DNA of 10,902 nt from Pseudomonadota bacterium. Lineage in GTDB: Bacteria; Pseudomonadota; Alphaproteobacteria; Sphingomonadales; Sphingomonadaceae. Shown here one piece after another: positions 1-7,100 of this stretch; the first letter of the stretch is position 1, and each line of letters starts with the position of its first letter. The stretch is from NCBI GenBank assembly GCA_023390415.1, contig JAEWCW010000203.1, positions 1 to 10,902 of the forward strand, written 5' to 3'. The notes under the pieces are model-generated. The model was not told the DNA's origin. It saw only the letters and a program-made list of their open reading frames with translations, and did no database searches. The position numbers were made by a program, and so were the translations under genes.

Positions 1-1
1 G

Positions 2-640
2 ACCGGCGCCAAGGTCGACATCGACGACGAGGGCGTGATCAAGATCTCATCCTCGGACCTCTCGCAGATCGAGGCGGCCCGCAAGTGGATCGCCGGGATC
101 GTCGAGGAGGCCGAAGTCGGCAAGATCTACAGCGGCAAGGTCGTCAACATCGTCGATTTCGGCGCGTTCGTGAACTTCATGGGCGGCAAGGACGGGCTCG
201 TCCACGTCTCCGAGATGAGGAACGAGCGGGTCGAGAAGCCGACCGACGTCGTCTCCGAAGGCCAGGAAGTGAAGGTCAAGGTCCTCGAGATCGATCCGCG
301 CGGCAAGGTTCGCCTGTCGATGCGCGTCGTCGACCAGGAGACCGGCGCCGAGCTCGAGGACACCCGTCCTCCGCGCGAGGATCGTGGTCCCCGTGGCGAT
401 CGCGGCGATCGGGGTGACCGCGGCGGCCGTGATCGCGGCCCGCGCCGCGACGGCGGCGACCGTGGCGGACGCGGCGGCGACCGCGATCGTGGCCCGCGCC
501 GGGATGGCGGTGGTCGCGGCGAGCGCGCCGAAGGCGACCGCAACCGCGACCGCGGCGACCGTCCGCAGCGCGAAGGCGGGAATGACGACGGCCCCGAGCC
601 CGAATTCGCCCCCGCCTTCCTGACCCGCAACGACGACTGA
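2..640 (+). CDS. pnp: Polyribonucleotide nucleotidyltransferase (PNPase), C-terminal part; 5' end outside window
   Basis: PNPase is a phosphorolytic 3'-5' exoribonuclease of mRNA turnover. Only the C-terminal third is present; the reading frame is open from the first complete codon, so an internal GTG at 35 is not a start. The first ~30 residues (TGAKVDIDDEG, then SQIEAARKWI) are the end of the KH domain. An S1 RNA-binding domain follows, from about VGKIYSGKVVNIVDFGAFVN to GKVRLSMRVVDQ (roughly bases 116-340). From about base 360 the protein becomes an unusually Arg/Gly/Asp-rich tail of about 85 residues, ending in a short acidic and hydrophobic segment, PEFAPAFLTRNDD. The family identity is clear from KH plus S1 in this order. 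That the tail gives extra, non-specific RNA binding is inference. An intrinsic terminator begins 26 bp after the stop, so pnp is the last gene of its transcript. Confidence 0.96.
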   Translation, partial: TGAKVDIDDEGVIKISSSDLSQIEAARKWIAGIVEEAEVGKIYSGKVVNIVDFGAFVNFMGGKDGLVHVSEMRNERVEKPTDVVSEGQEVKVKVLEIDPRGKVRLSMRVVDQETGAELEDTRPPREDRGPRGDRGDRGDRGGRDRGPRRDGGDRGGRGGDRDRGPRRDGGGRGERAEGDRNRDRGDRPQREGGNDDGPEPEFAPAFLTRNDD

Positions 641-666
641 TCGTCGCGGCCAGGCCGAAACGAAGA

Positions 667-699
667 GGCCCCGCGGGAAACCGCGGGGCCTTTTTCTTT
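667..699 (+). terminator. Rho-independent terminator of pnp
   Basis: A perfect 10-bp G/C stem (GGCCCCGCGG pairing with CCGCGGGGCC) closes on a GAAA tetraloop and is followed at once by TTTTTCTTT. It lies 26 bp after the pnp stop codon. It is the only textbook intrinsic terminator in the window. The opposite strand lacks a T-run, so it works only in the pnp direction. Confidence 0.96.
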
Positions 700-704
700 G
701 CGGA

Positions 705-740
705 TTGTCACTGTCGCCCGCCTGACCTAGCCATCGATGG
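705..740 (+). promoter_or_regulatory. Possible weak promoter and palindromic operator for the small lipoprotein gene
   Basis: TTGTCA (705-710) matches a -35 box with one mismatch. A -10 would fall near 728-733 (TAGCCA), which is a poor match. The 10-bp perfect palindrome CCATCGATGG (731-740) overlaps that position and ends 24 bp before the ATG at 765. The location just after the pnp terminator means the next gene needs its own promoter. The assignment is tentative. Confidence 0.25.
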
Positions 741-764
741 TGTGCAGTCGGGAGGCCTTTGCAT

Positions 765-1145
765 ATGCGCTGGATGAGTCTCCTAACACTCCTTGCCTCG
801 GCAGGCTGCGCGACGACTCCGGTTCCGGTCTTTCCGAGCCAAGGACCCTTCGGCCCGGAGCGCAGCTATACGGGCGTCCTCGGTCTCGGATTCGAGCGCC
901 AGTCCTTCGACAATTGTTGGCTGGACTTCAGGGGCTCTTCCCTTGCTGACCTCGAGGCGCTGGCACCCAGCCCCGCACTCCGTGACCAGCACGCCTCCTA
1001 TGCCGCCGACGTGACACTGATCGGACGGCGGCGGGATGTGGTCGATGCGGCTGACGGGGACGCGCAAGGCGCCGGCTTCGGCCATCTCGGCATGTATTCC
1101 TGTCTGATCGAGGCGACGCGGATCATCGCTGCGCGCGCGCGTTAG
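765..1145 (+). CDS. Small predicted lipoprotein or secreted protein of unknown function
   Basis: This 126-residue protein starts at the ATG at 765, with GGAGG at 751-755 as ribosome binding site, 9 nt upstream. A TTG six bases earlier is also in frame but too close to the GGAGG. The N-terminus (MRWMSLLTLLASAGCATTP) is a short signal peptide with a possible lipidation cysteine at residue 15. The residue at -3 is Ser rather than the usual Leu, so lipidation is likely but not certain. The rest is a soluble domain of about 110 residues with two further cysteines (51 and 113) that could form a disulfide in the periplasm. I do not recognise the family. It lies between the pnp terminator and the sugar dehydrogenase gene, 75 bp upstream of the latter and on the same strand, but the second gene has its own ribosome binding site and co-transcription is uncertain. 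Confidence 0.7.
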   Translation: MRWMSLLTLLASAGCATTPVPVFPSQGPFGPERSYTGVLGLGFERQSFDNCWLDFRGSSLADLEALAPSPALRDQHASYAADVTLIGRRRDVVDAADGDAQGAGFGHLGMYSCLIEATRIIAARAR

Positions 1146-1220
1146 GCCGGCGACGACGAGCTCCGCTTGCCCAGGGCCGCGCGGGCCTCCTAAGGAGCCG
1201 GGACAACAGGAGATGCCCTT

Positions 1221-2384
1221 ATGCGCCTTGCCGCCGTCGCCAGCCTCGTCCTCCTCGCCGCCTGCAATGCCGATACCTCCGTGGCGGTCGGCAATGGCAA
1301 TGCCAGCGTCGCAGGCGATTCCTCCGCGCCCGGCGATGCTTTCCGCACCGAGGTGGTCGGCACGTTCGACCAGCCGTGGGCGATGACCTTCGTCTCGGCC
1401 AACACCGCGCTGGTCACCGAGAAGCCGGGACGTTTGTGGGTCTGGCACCCTCACGACGGCAGCCGGATCGCCGTCAGCGGCGTGCCGCAGGTCGATGCCG
1501 GGGGCCAGGGCGGGCTCGGCGACGTCATCGCCCATCCCGATTTCGCGCGGAACAACCTCGTCTATCTGAGCTGGGCCGAGGCCGGACCGGGGAACACCCG
1601 CGGCGCCGCCGTCGGCCGGGCCGAGCTGGTCATCGACAGCATGGGCGAGGGCTCGGCCGAGCTGCGCAACCTCCAGGTCATCTGGCGGCAGAGCCCGAAG
1701 ACCGAGGGGCGCGGCCATTACGGCCACCGCCTCGCGCTTCGCGGCGGCTATCTCTTCATCTCGAACGGCGATCGCCAGCTCTTCGATCCGGCGCAGGACA
1801 TGAACCAGCATCTCGGCAAGGTCGTTCGCCTCCACGAGGACGGGCGGACGCCGTCCGACAATCCCTGGGCGGCCCAGGGCGGGGTGGCCGCCCAGCTCTG
1901 GACGACGGGCCACCGCAATCCCCTGGGGCTCGCCTTCGACGCCCAAGGCCGGCTCTGGGAGCATGAGATGGGGCCTCAGGGCGGCGACGAGTTCAACCTG
2001 ATCGAGCGCGGCCGCAATTATGGCTACCCGATCGTCTCCAACGGCTCCCATTATGATGGCCGCGACATTCCGGATCATTCGACGCGGCCCGAATTCGCAG
2101 CGCCGAGAATTTCGTGGAACCCGTCTGTCTCGCCGGCCGGCCTGATGATCTATTCGGGGCGGCTCTTCCCGCAATGGCGCGGCGATGCCTTCATGGGCGC
2201 GCTTTCGGGCCAGGCGTTGATCCGGATCGACCTCGACGGCGCCAATGCCCGCGAGGCCAATCGCTGGCCGATGGGCGCGCGGATCCGCGAGGTCGAGGAA
2301 GGCCCGGACGGGGCGATCTACGTCCTCGAGGATTCGCGCAACGGCTCGGGCGGGCGACTGCTCCGACTCACGCCGGCGCGCTGA
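1221..2384 (+). CDS. PQQ-dependent aldose sugar dehydrogenase (GSDH family) lipoprotein
   Basis: This 387-residue protein belongs to the soluble glucose/sorbosone dehydrogenase family, six-bladed beta-propellers that oxidise aldoses using PQQ and pass electrons to the respiratory chain. The closest characterised type is E. coli YliI (Asd). The ATG at 1221 has AGGAG at 1208-1212. The signal peptide ends in a canonical lipobox, LLAAC, with Cys15 lipidated, so the enzyme is probably anchored in the outer membrane or periplasmic face. Family motifs in order: QPWAMTF (51-57), GGQGGLGDV (94-102), GHYGHRL (165-171), where His166 matches the catalytic His144 of Acinetobacter s-GDH, GHRNPLGL (230-237) carrying the PQQ-binding Arg, and HEMGPQGGDEFN (248-259). 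A low-complexity Gly/Asn/Ala linker (about 20-40) separates the anchor from the propeller. No PQQ biosynthesis gene is in the window. The gene ends 3 bp from the convergent neighbour. Confidence 0.93.
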   Translation: MRLAAVASLVLLAACNADTSVAVGNGNASVAGDSSAPGDAFRTEVVGTFDQPWAMTFVSANTALVTEKPGRLWVWHPHDGSRIAVSGVPQVDAGGQGGLGDVIAHPDFARNNLVYLSWAEAGPGNTRGAAVGRAELVIDSMGEGSAELRNLQVIWRQSPKTEGRGHYGHRLALRGGYLFISNGDRQLFDPAQDMNQHLGKVVRLHEDGRTPSDNPWAAQGGVAAQLWTTGHRNPLGLAFDAQGRLWEHEMGPQGGDEFNLIERGRNYGYPIVSNGSHYDGRDIPDHSTRPEFAAPRISWNPSVSPAGLMIYSGRLFPQWRGDAFMGALSGQALIRIDLDGANAREANRWPMGARIREVEEGPDGAIYVLEDSRNGSGGRLLRLTPAR

Positions 2385-2387
2385 GGG

Positions 2388-2843
2388 TCAGCCCCGCTCG
2401 CCGCGGGCCATTGCAGCGATCAGCGCCTCCCGGAACGCCTGGTCGCTCAGCAGCGGGCTGAGGCAGCTGTCGGCGAGGCGGAAGCGAGGCTCTGCTCCCG
2501 TGCCAGCGACATAAGGCGGATAGAGCAGGACCATGACCCGCTCGCCGCTACGGAACTCGACGTCGCAGCTGGCGCTGCTCGGCGCCCGCGCGCGCTCCGC
2601 CTCGAAGGTGGTCGGCGCGGTTCCGGCGATTGTCTGGACCACGCGAAGCCCTTCGCCCCGTCCCGACACCTGATCGTAGGCCCTGACCAGCTCGACCTCG
2701 ACCAGAGCGAGAGCGCCAGTCGCGACATCGCTGGCGATGCTCTGCCGCTCGGCTGCGTCGGTCGGAATCGGGATGCAGGTGCAGGCGAGCGCCACCGTCT
2801 CGGCAGCGGCGGCCAGCAGGATCGCGAGCATGAGTTTCCGCAT
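2388..2843 (-). CDS. Small exported protein with N-terminal Cys-Thr-Cys (TIMP-like pattern), function unknown
   Basis: This 151-residue protein starts at the ATG at 2843. The TGA of trmB and this ATG share one base (TGATG), and GGAGG lies inside the trmB 3' end just upstream, so translation is coupled. The first 20 residues (MRKLMLAILLAAAAETVALA) form a classical signal peptide with an ALA cleavage site. Cleavage there would leave CTC as the mature N-terminus. The remainder has an N-terminal helix-like stretch, alternating hydrophobic strands (TGALALVEVELV, RVMVLLYPP) and two more cysteines, at 93 and 127, giving four in all. A mature end of Cys-X-Cys followed by a strand-rich domain with later partner cysteines is the pattern of netrin-like/TIMP OB-fold domains. 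This resemblance is by pattern only. Lipidation at Cys21 is an alternative, but Ala at -3 is weak for a lipobox. No enzyme motif is visible. It likely acts outside the cytoplasm. Confidence 0.78.
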   Translation of the reverse strand: MRKLMLAILLAAAAETVALACTCIPIPTDAAERQSIASDVATGALALVEVELVRAYDQVSGRGEGLRVVQTIAGTAPTTFEAERARAPSSASCDVEFRSGERVMVLLYPPYVAGTGAEPRFRLADSCLSPLLSDQAFREALIAAMARGERG

Positions 2844-3523
2844 CAGCCCCTCCGATAGCGGAAATACCACACTTCATGGCCTTTGCGACGCGCTTTCGCC
2901 TCGTAGCGCGTTTCCGGCCAGCCGCCGGGGCGGGTGAGGAAGTCCTTTGCGCTTTCGGCGAGCCATTCGAAGTCGCTGCGCTGGCTCATCACCATCATCG
3001 ACCAGCGGCAATAGGTGGGATCGTCGGTGCCGAGCCGGAACTCGCCGCCCGGCTTGAGCTTGGCCGCGATCAGGTCGAGCGGGCCGTGGTTGAGCATCCG
3101 CCGCTTGGCGTGACGCGCCTTCGGCCAGGGATCGGGGTGGAGCAGATAGACGAAGCTCAGCGCCCCGTCCGGAACCCGCTCCAGCACCTGCAGCGCGTCG
3201 CCCATGTGCAAGCGCACGTTGGTCAGATGCTTGTCGCGGACATGGCCAAGCGCGCCGACGACCCCGTTGAGAAAGGGCTCCGCGCCGATGAAGCCGTGAT
3301 CCGGAAGCAGATCGGCGCGATAGGCGAGATGCTCGCCGGATCCGAAGCCGATCTCGAAATGGAGCGGCCGCTCCGATCCGAACAGTGAGGCGGCGTCGGC
3401 CGGTCCCTCGTCGGGTACGGCGATCGCCGGCAGCAGCTCCTCGAGCAAGGCGGCCTGGCCCTGGCGGAGCTTGTGCCCTGCGCGGCGGCCGTAGAGCCGG
3501 CGGATCGTCATCGGATCGTTCAT
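2843..3523 (-). CDS. trmB: tRNA (guanine-N7-)-methyltransferase
   Basis: TrmB uses S-adenosylmethionine to make 7-methylguanosine at position 46 of tRNA variable loops. The protein is 226 residues, usual for the family. Motifs: FEIGFGSGEHL (about 56-66) is the SAM-binding loop, AEPFLNGV follows as the family's second motif, HPDPWPKARHAKRR (129-142) is the signature, GTDDPTYCRW (165-174) follows, and TRYEAKARRKGHEVWYFRY forms the C-terminus. The chosen start is the ATG at 3523 (MNDPMTIRRLYGRR). It has no clear ribosome binding site, and an ATG at 3511 is possible. The open frame extends to 3643, but that extension is low-complexity, runs into the start of the divergent protease gene and is not conserved TrmB sequence. 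The gene is divergent from the M48 protease (106 bp between starts) and coupled to the downstream exported protein. Confidence 0.95.
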   Translation of the reverse strand: MNDPMTIRRLYGRRAGHKLRQGQAALLEELLPAIAVPDEGPADAASLFGSERPLHFEIGFGSGEHLAYRADLLPDHGFIGAEPFLNGVVGALGHVRDKHLTNVRLHMGDALQVLERVPDGALSFVYLLHPDPWPKARHAKRRMLNHGPLDLIAAKLKPGGEFRLGTDDPTYCRWSMMVMSQRSDFEWLAESAKDFLTRPGGWPETRYEAKARRKGHEVWYFRYRRG

Positions 3524-3629
3524 CCGGCGCGCGTTAGACTCGGGCGCGCCAACATCCAAGGACCCTGTCGATCCGGGGCGCTTTCCTTTCGGCCCCGTTC
3601 CGCTAACCTCCGCTGCGGGAGGGGAGCTT

Positions 3630-4913
3630 ATGGCCATGGACATGCTTGCGGTCGCGACGGCGGTTCCGTTCGACGTCGAGGCTGCGACGCGCGCCTATCT
3701 CGACACTTTGCACGGCGCCGCGCGGGAGCGCTCGGATTCCTATTTCGAGGGCGGCTATTGGCTTCTGCTCTGGGGCACTCTGGTGAGCAGCCTCGTCCTC
3801 TGGGCGATCCTCCATTTCGGCTGGTCGGCAGCCTGGAGCCGCTGGGCGGGCCGGGTGACGAAGCGGCGCTGGCTGCAGCCCTTGCTCTACGCTTTCCCTT
3901 TCCTGATCGTCTCGTCGCTGCTCGTCTTTCCCTGGACGATCTACACCGGCTTCTTCCGCGAGCGCCAATATGGCCTGATGAACCTCTCGTTCGGCGGCTG
4001 GCTCGGCGAGCAGGCGATCATGCTCGCGATCTCGACACTGAGCGGCGCGATCCTACTCGCCATCGTCTATGCCGTGATCCGCAAGGCGCCGCGGACCTGG
4101 TGGCTGTGGGGCAGCGGCGCGGTGGTCGCCTTCCTCGCTTTCTCGATCCTGATCGCGCCGGTCTTCGTCGCGCCCCTGTTCAACGATTATCGGCCGATGG
4201 AGCCGGGCCCGGTCCGCGAGCAGATCCTGGCAATGGCCAACGCCCACGGCGTCCCGGCCGACAATGTCTACGTCTTCGACCAGTCGAAGCAGCATGATCG
4301 GATCTCGGCCAACGTCTCGGGGCTCGGCCCGACCATCCGGATCTCGCTCAACGACAATCTGCTCAATCGCGGCTCGACCGCCGAGGTGAAGGCGGTGATG
4401 GGCCACGAGCTCGGCCATTATGTGCTCGGCGATGTCTGGAAGCTGCTGATCGGCCTCGGCCTGATCATGGTTCTCGGCTTCCTGCTGCTCAAATGGCTGA
4501 CCCCGCGCCTGCTCGCGCGCTTCGGCGGCCGCTGGGGGGTGCGGGACATCGCCGATCCCGCCTCGGCGCCTTTGCTGCTGCTGATCTTCGGACTCTACAT
4601 GCTGGCCGCGACTCCGGTCACAAACAGCCTGGTCCGCACCGTCGAGAGCGAGGCCGACGCCTTCGGCCTCGATACCGCGCGGGAGCCGGACGGCTTCGCC
4701 TCGACCGCGATGAAGCTCTCCGAATATCGCAAGATCGAGCCCTCGCCGCTCGAGGAGATCATCTTCTTCGATCATCCCTCGGGCCGCTCGCGGGTGCGGA
4801 TGGCGATGGAATGGAAGGCGCGCCACCTCGCCGAGCTCCCGCCCGGCCAGCGCGGGATCGTCAGGCCTCCGGCGGGACCGATCGCGCCGGCCGCTCCGCA
4901 AGCAGCGCGATGA
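3630..4913 (+). CDS. Ste24-type M48 family integral membrane metallopeptidase
   Basis: This 427-residue zinc protease resembles CAAX prenyl protease 1 (Ste24/ZMPSTE24). The ATG at 3630 has GGAGGGG at 3618-3624. The N-terminal M48_N region holds hydrophobic segments at about 43-63, 86-103, 128-150 and 157-182, and two more follow the active site (about 268-289 and 312-333). The zinc motif HELGH is at 259-263, and the third ligand is probably Glu339 in VESEADAFG. The family's DHPSGRSRVRMA motif is at 381-392. All catalytic residues are intact. Bacteria generally lack prenylated CAAX proteins, so the natural substrate is unknown; a role in membrane protein quality control is inference. The last ~20 residues are a Pro/Ala-rich tail encoded in a 53-bp overlap with the convergent transporter gene. 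Confidence 0.93.
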   Translation: MAMDMLAVATAVPFDVEAATRAYLDTLHGAARERSDSYFEGGYWLLLWGTLVSSLVLWAILHFGWSAAWSRWAGRVTKRRWLQPLLYAFPFLIVSSLLVFPWTIYTGFFRERQYGLMNLSFGGWLGEQAIMLAISTLSGAILLAIVYAVIRKAPRTWWLWGSGAVVAFLAFSILIAPVFVAPLFNDYRPMEPGPVREQILAMANAHGVPADNVYVFDQSKQHDRISANVSGLGPTIRISLNDNLLNRGSTAEVKAVMGHELGHYVLGDVWKLLIGLGLIMVLGFLLLKWLTPRLLARFGGRWGVRDIADPASAPLLLLIFGLYMLAATPVTNSLVRTVESEADAFGLDTAREPDGFASTAMKLSEYRKIEPSPLEEIIFFDHPSGRSRVRMAMEWKARHLAELPPGQRGIVRPPAGPIAPAAPQAAR

Positions 4914-5784
4914 CCATCCCGGCGAGCGCGACGATTCCGCCGGCGATCGCCAGCGGGCTCCACACATAATCCTCGACCAGGGTCGAGATCGCCATCGCAA
5001 TGACCGGCACGATCAGGCTCGAATAAGCCGCCTTGCCCGGGCCGACCGAGCGGATGACGACGAAATAGAGGGTGAAGGCGAGCGCCGAGGCGGCGAGGCC
5101 GAGATAGAGCAGCCCCGCCCAATAGCCGATCCGGGCCTCCACCACCGGCGGCCCGAACAGGATCCAGGCGGCCGCGGCGTTGGCGAGGGTTCCGTAGAAC
5201 ATCCCCCAGGCGAGGTTTACCGCGATCGGCCGCCTCGCGACGCGCGGGTGCGCCTGCATGATGTTCGCCGCCGATGCGGCGAGGACTGCGAGCAGGGTGA
5301 GGCCGATTCCCATCGCCGCGGCGGTGGCGCTGACCGGGCTCGATCTGATCTCCTGGAGGAAGAGCAGGCCGACGCCGACGCAGGCGATCGCCGAGCCGAG
5401 GATGAAGCGGCGCGAGACAGCATGCTTCAGGAACAGCCAGGCGAGCGCGCTGTTCGGCACCATCAGAAGCGCGAAGACGACCGCGACCAGGCCGCTCGTG
5501 ACGTGATGCTCGGCGGCGTAGACCAGGTTGAAGTTCAGCATGAACTGCGGGATGCCGAAGCCGACCGCCATCAGATGGCCGCGCCAGCCCATCCGGAGCG
5601 ACGCGCCGGACCAGAGAGCGAAGGCGAACATCGCGCTGCCGGCGATGACGAAGCGGTAGGTGACCGACCAGGTCGCCGGCACCGCGCCGAGCTGGTCCTT
5701 GATGACGATCCAGGTCGAGCCCCAGATCAGGGTGATCGCGATGAAGGAGGCGAGGACCTTCGGGTCGCGAAAGCCCTGCTTCAC
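4861..5784 (-). CDS. EamA/DMT-family transporter (drug/metabolite exporter)
   Basis: This 307-residue integral membrane protein has two EamA repeats (about 10-145 and 155-295) and roughly ten hydrophobic segments. The first repeat opens with LIWGSTWIVIK, typical of the superfamily. The second ends with SLIVPVIAMAISTLVEDYVW and a final helix (AIAGGIVALAGMVIALL). The start is GTG at 5784, whose GTGA overlaps the TGA of the threonine aldolase gene by four bases. No strong Shine-Dalgarno is visible, which fits translational coupling. The open frame extends far upstream to 6522, but that part is a shadow of the aldolase gene. Substrate cannot be read from sequence. Since RhtA, an E. coli threonine/homoserine exporter, is an EamA protein, export of threonine or a related amino acid is a reasonable guess from context. 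The 3' end overlaps the M48 protease gene on the other strand by 53 bp. Confidence 0.92.
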   Translation of the reverse strand: MKQGFRDPKVLASFIAITLIWGSTWIVIKDQLGAVPATWSVTYRFVIAGSAMFAFALWSGASLRMGWRGHLMAVGFGIPQFMLNFNLVYAAEHHVTSGLVAVVFALLMVPNSALAWLFLKHAVSRRFILGSAIACVGVGLLFLQEIRSSPVSATAAAMGIGLTLLAVLAASAANIMQAHPRVARRPIAVNLAWGMFYGTLANAAAAWILFGPPVVEARIGYWAGLLYLGLAASALAFTLYFVVIRSVGPGKAAYSSLIVPVIAMAISTLVEDYVWSPLAIAGGIVALAGMVIALLAERPARSVPPEA

Positions 5785-6785
5785 AGCGCGCTTATTGCGG
5801 CGGCCAGCGCGTCGACCGCTGCGGGATCGCTGTCCCAGCTCGTCACCAGCCGCGCCTCGCCCGGGCCCCAATCGTAGAAATCGAAGCCCTGGGCGCGCAG
5901 CCGCGCAGCCTCTTCGGGCGTGACCCGAACGAACACCTCGTTGGCCTCGACCGGAAGCAGCAGCCGCTCGGCGCCGGCGGCCGCGGCGAGCCGGGCCGCG
6001 GCGTCGTTGGCCTGGCGCGCATTGCGCAGCCACACGTCGCCGTCGAGCATCGCGACCACCTGCGCGGCCAGATAGCGGCCCTTCGAGAGGAGATGCCCCG
6101 CCCGCTTGCGCCGGAAGAGCGTCGCCGCGGCGAGCTCGGTCCGGAAGAAGACCAGCATCTCGGCCGAGAAGCCGCCATTCTTGACGAAGCCGAACGACAG
6201 CGCGTCGACTCCCGCCTTCCAGGTGAGGTCTGCCGGGCTGCAGCCGAGCCGCGCGACCGCATTGGCGAATCGCGCGCCGTCGACATGGAAGCCGAGCCCC
6301 CGCGCCCGCGCCAGCTCGCCGAGCGCGGCGGTCTCGTCCGGCGTGTAGACCAGGCCATATTCGGTCGCGTTGGTGATCGAGAGGGCGTGCGGCTGGACCT
6401 GGTGGACGTCGTCCCGGATCGTCGCCAGCGCCGCCGTCACCGTCTCCGGCGTGACCTTCGCGCCCTCGCCCTCGGCGAGGATCAGCTTGGCGCCGTGGGT
6501 GTAGAATTCCGGCGCGCCGCACTCGTCATTCTGGATATGGGCGTCGCGGTGGCAGACGATCGAGCCGTGCGGCGGGCAGAGCGCGGCGAGGGCGAGGCTG
6601 TTCGCGGCCGTTCCCGTCGCCACCCACATCGCCGCGACCTCGGTTCCGAACAGGTCCGAGAAGCGCGCCGAAAGGCCCTGGCTCAGCGCGTCGCCGTCAT
6701 AAGCGGTGTCGAGCCGATTGGCGGCCGCGATCGCGTCCATCACCTCGGGGCAGGCGGGGGCGGCATTGTCCGAAAAGAAGCGCAT
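5781..6785 (-). CDS. Low-specificity L-threonine aldolase (PLP-dependent, beta-eliminating lyase fold)
   Basis: This 334-residue fold-type I PLP enzyme probably cleaves L-threonine or L-allo-threonine to glycine and acetaldehyde in the cytosol. It begins with MRFFSDNAAPACPEVMDAI, the family's substrate-side N-terminus (SDN). GTAAN at 58-62 binds the cofactor phosphate, HVDGARFAN (167-175) supplies Asp169 and Arg172 around the PLP ring, and SFGFVKNGG (197-205) carries the Schiff-base Lys202. The ATG at 6785 is preceded by a modest AAGG. Length is normal for the family (about 330-350). It follows the 70-residue unknown gene by 37 bp and overlaps the exporter gene by GTGA, so the three are probably one operon. 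Other members of the beta-eliminating lyase fold are possible; threonine aldolase is the best fit. E. coli calls its enzyme ltaE, but orthology cannot be confirmed here. Confidence 0.92.
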   Translation of the reverse strand: MRFFSDNAAPACPEVMDAIAAANRLDTAYDGDALSQGLSARFSDLFGTEVAAMWVATGTAANSLALAALCPPHGSIVCHRDAHIQNDECGAPEFYTHGAKLILAEGEGAKVTPETVTAALATIRDDVHQVQPHALSITNATEYGLVYTPDETAALGELARARGLGFHVDGARFANAVARLGCSPADLTWKAGVDALSFGFVKNGGFSAEMLVFFRTELAAATLFRRKRAGHLLSKGRYLAAQVVAMLDGDVWLRNARQANDAAARLAAAAGAERLLLPVEANEVFVRVTPEEAARLRAQGFDFYDWGPGEARLVTSWDSDPAAVDALAAAISAL

Positions 6786-6822
6786 GGCTGCGCCTTAGTC
6801 CAGCCGCCCGCGAGGTCAATCG

Positions 6823-7035
6823 CTAGGTGGTGTAGGGGTCGAACGGCAGGGGCGCGAGCGGCTCGAAGTCGTTGTCGTCGTTGCTCGGGAGGCGCCACAC
6901 GATGCGCTGCAGCCGCCGGCAGTCGGTCGCTGCCATTCCCGCGCTGCGCCCGGTCGCCTGTGCGGCTCGCACGTCGCCGGCGGCAATCTGAAGCTCCGCG
7001 AGCCGAACGGTCAGTGCCCGGCGTCTCTGATCCAT
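6823..7035 (-). CDS. Small hypothetical protein, 70 residues
   Basis: This candidate gene starts at the ATG at 7035. No ATG, GTG or TTG occurs in frame between there and the divergent PilZ promoter region. The protein (starting MDQRRRALTVRLAELQIAAG) is Arg/Ala-rich and probably helical in its first 50 residues. It ends in an acidic, Pro-rich tail (FEPLAPLPFDPYTT). There is one cysteine, no signal peptide and no membrane segment. I do not recognise the family. The ribosome binding site is poor, so the call rests on position: otherwise a gap of about 400 bp would separate two divergent genes, and the stop lies 37 bp before the aldolase start on the same strand. It could be spurious, because open frames are common by chance in DNA of this composition. 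Confidence 0.42.
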   Translation of the reverse strand: MDQRRRALTVRLAELQIAAGDVRAAQATGRSAGMAATDCRRLQRIVWRLPSNDDNDFEPLAPLPFDPYTT

Positions 7036-7100
7036 CTCGCGCGGGAGATCGGGTTCGATCTCCAGCGGTGGCAGCCTCGGCTTGAGGGGCGACGGAATCC

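Noticed and set aside
384..623. Ala-rich open frame within the pnp tail
   Set aside because: It is the +1 shadow of the repetitive RG-coding DNA; the pnp frame continues cleanly from KH and S1 to the stop.
1187..1197. Near-palindrome CTCCTAAGGAG before the sugar dehydrogenase gene
   Set aside because: The arms are 5 bp and it contains AAGGAG, a second Shine-Dalgarno-like sequence. The only start it could serve (1212) opens a shadow frame of about 66 codons inside the dehydrogenase gene.
783..2174. Long open frame of 463 codons on the minus strand opposite the small lipoprotein and sugar dehydrogenase genes
   Set aside because: It is antisense to clearly coding, motif-bearing genes. Its translation is Arg/Ala/Gly-rich with no recognisable domain, as expected from GC-rich codon bias.
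3574..3597. Hairpin CGGGGC-N12-GCCCCG between trmB and the M48 protease
   Set aside because: The stem is only 6 bp with a 12-nt loop and no T-run. It lies upstream of both genes, so it is no terminator, and such G/C stems are common by chance here.
3524..3643. N-terminal extension of trmB by 40 residues
   Set aside because: It would run into the start region of the divergent protease gene and has no TrmB similarity. The ATG at 3523 gives normal family length.
5785..6522. Upstream extension of the EamA transporter frame, suggesting a fusion protein
   Set aside because: The extension lies entirely within the threonine aldolase gene in another frame and is low-complexity. The GTG at 5784 gives a normal-length transporter.
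6093..7085. 330-codon plus-strand frame opposite threonine aldolase
   Set aside because: It is antisense to an enzyme with an intact PLP lysine and has no domain or start signal.
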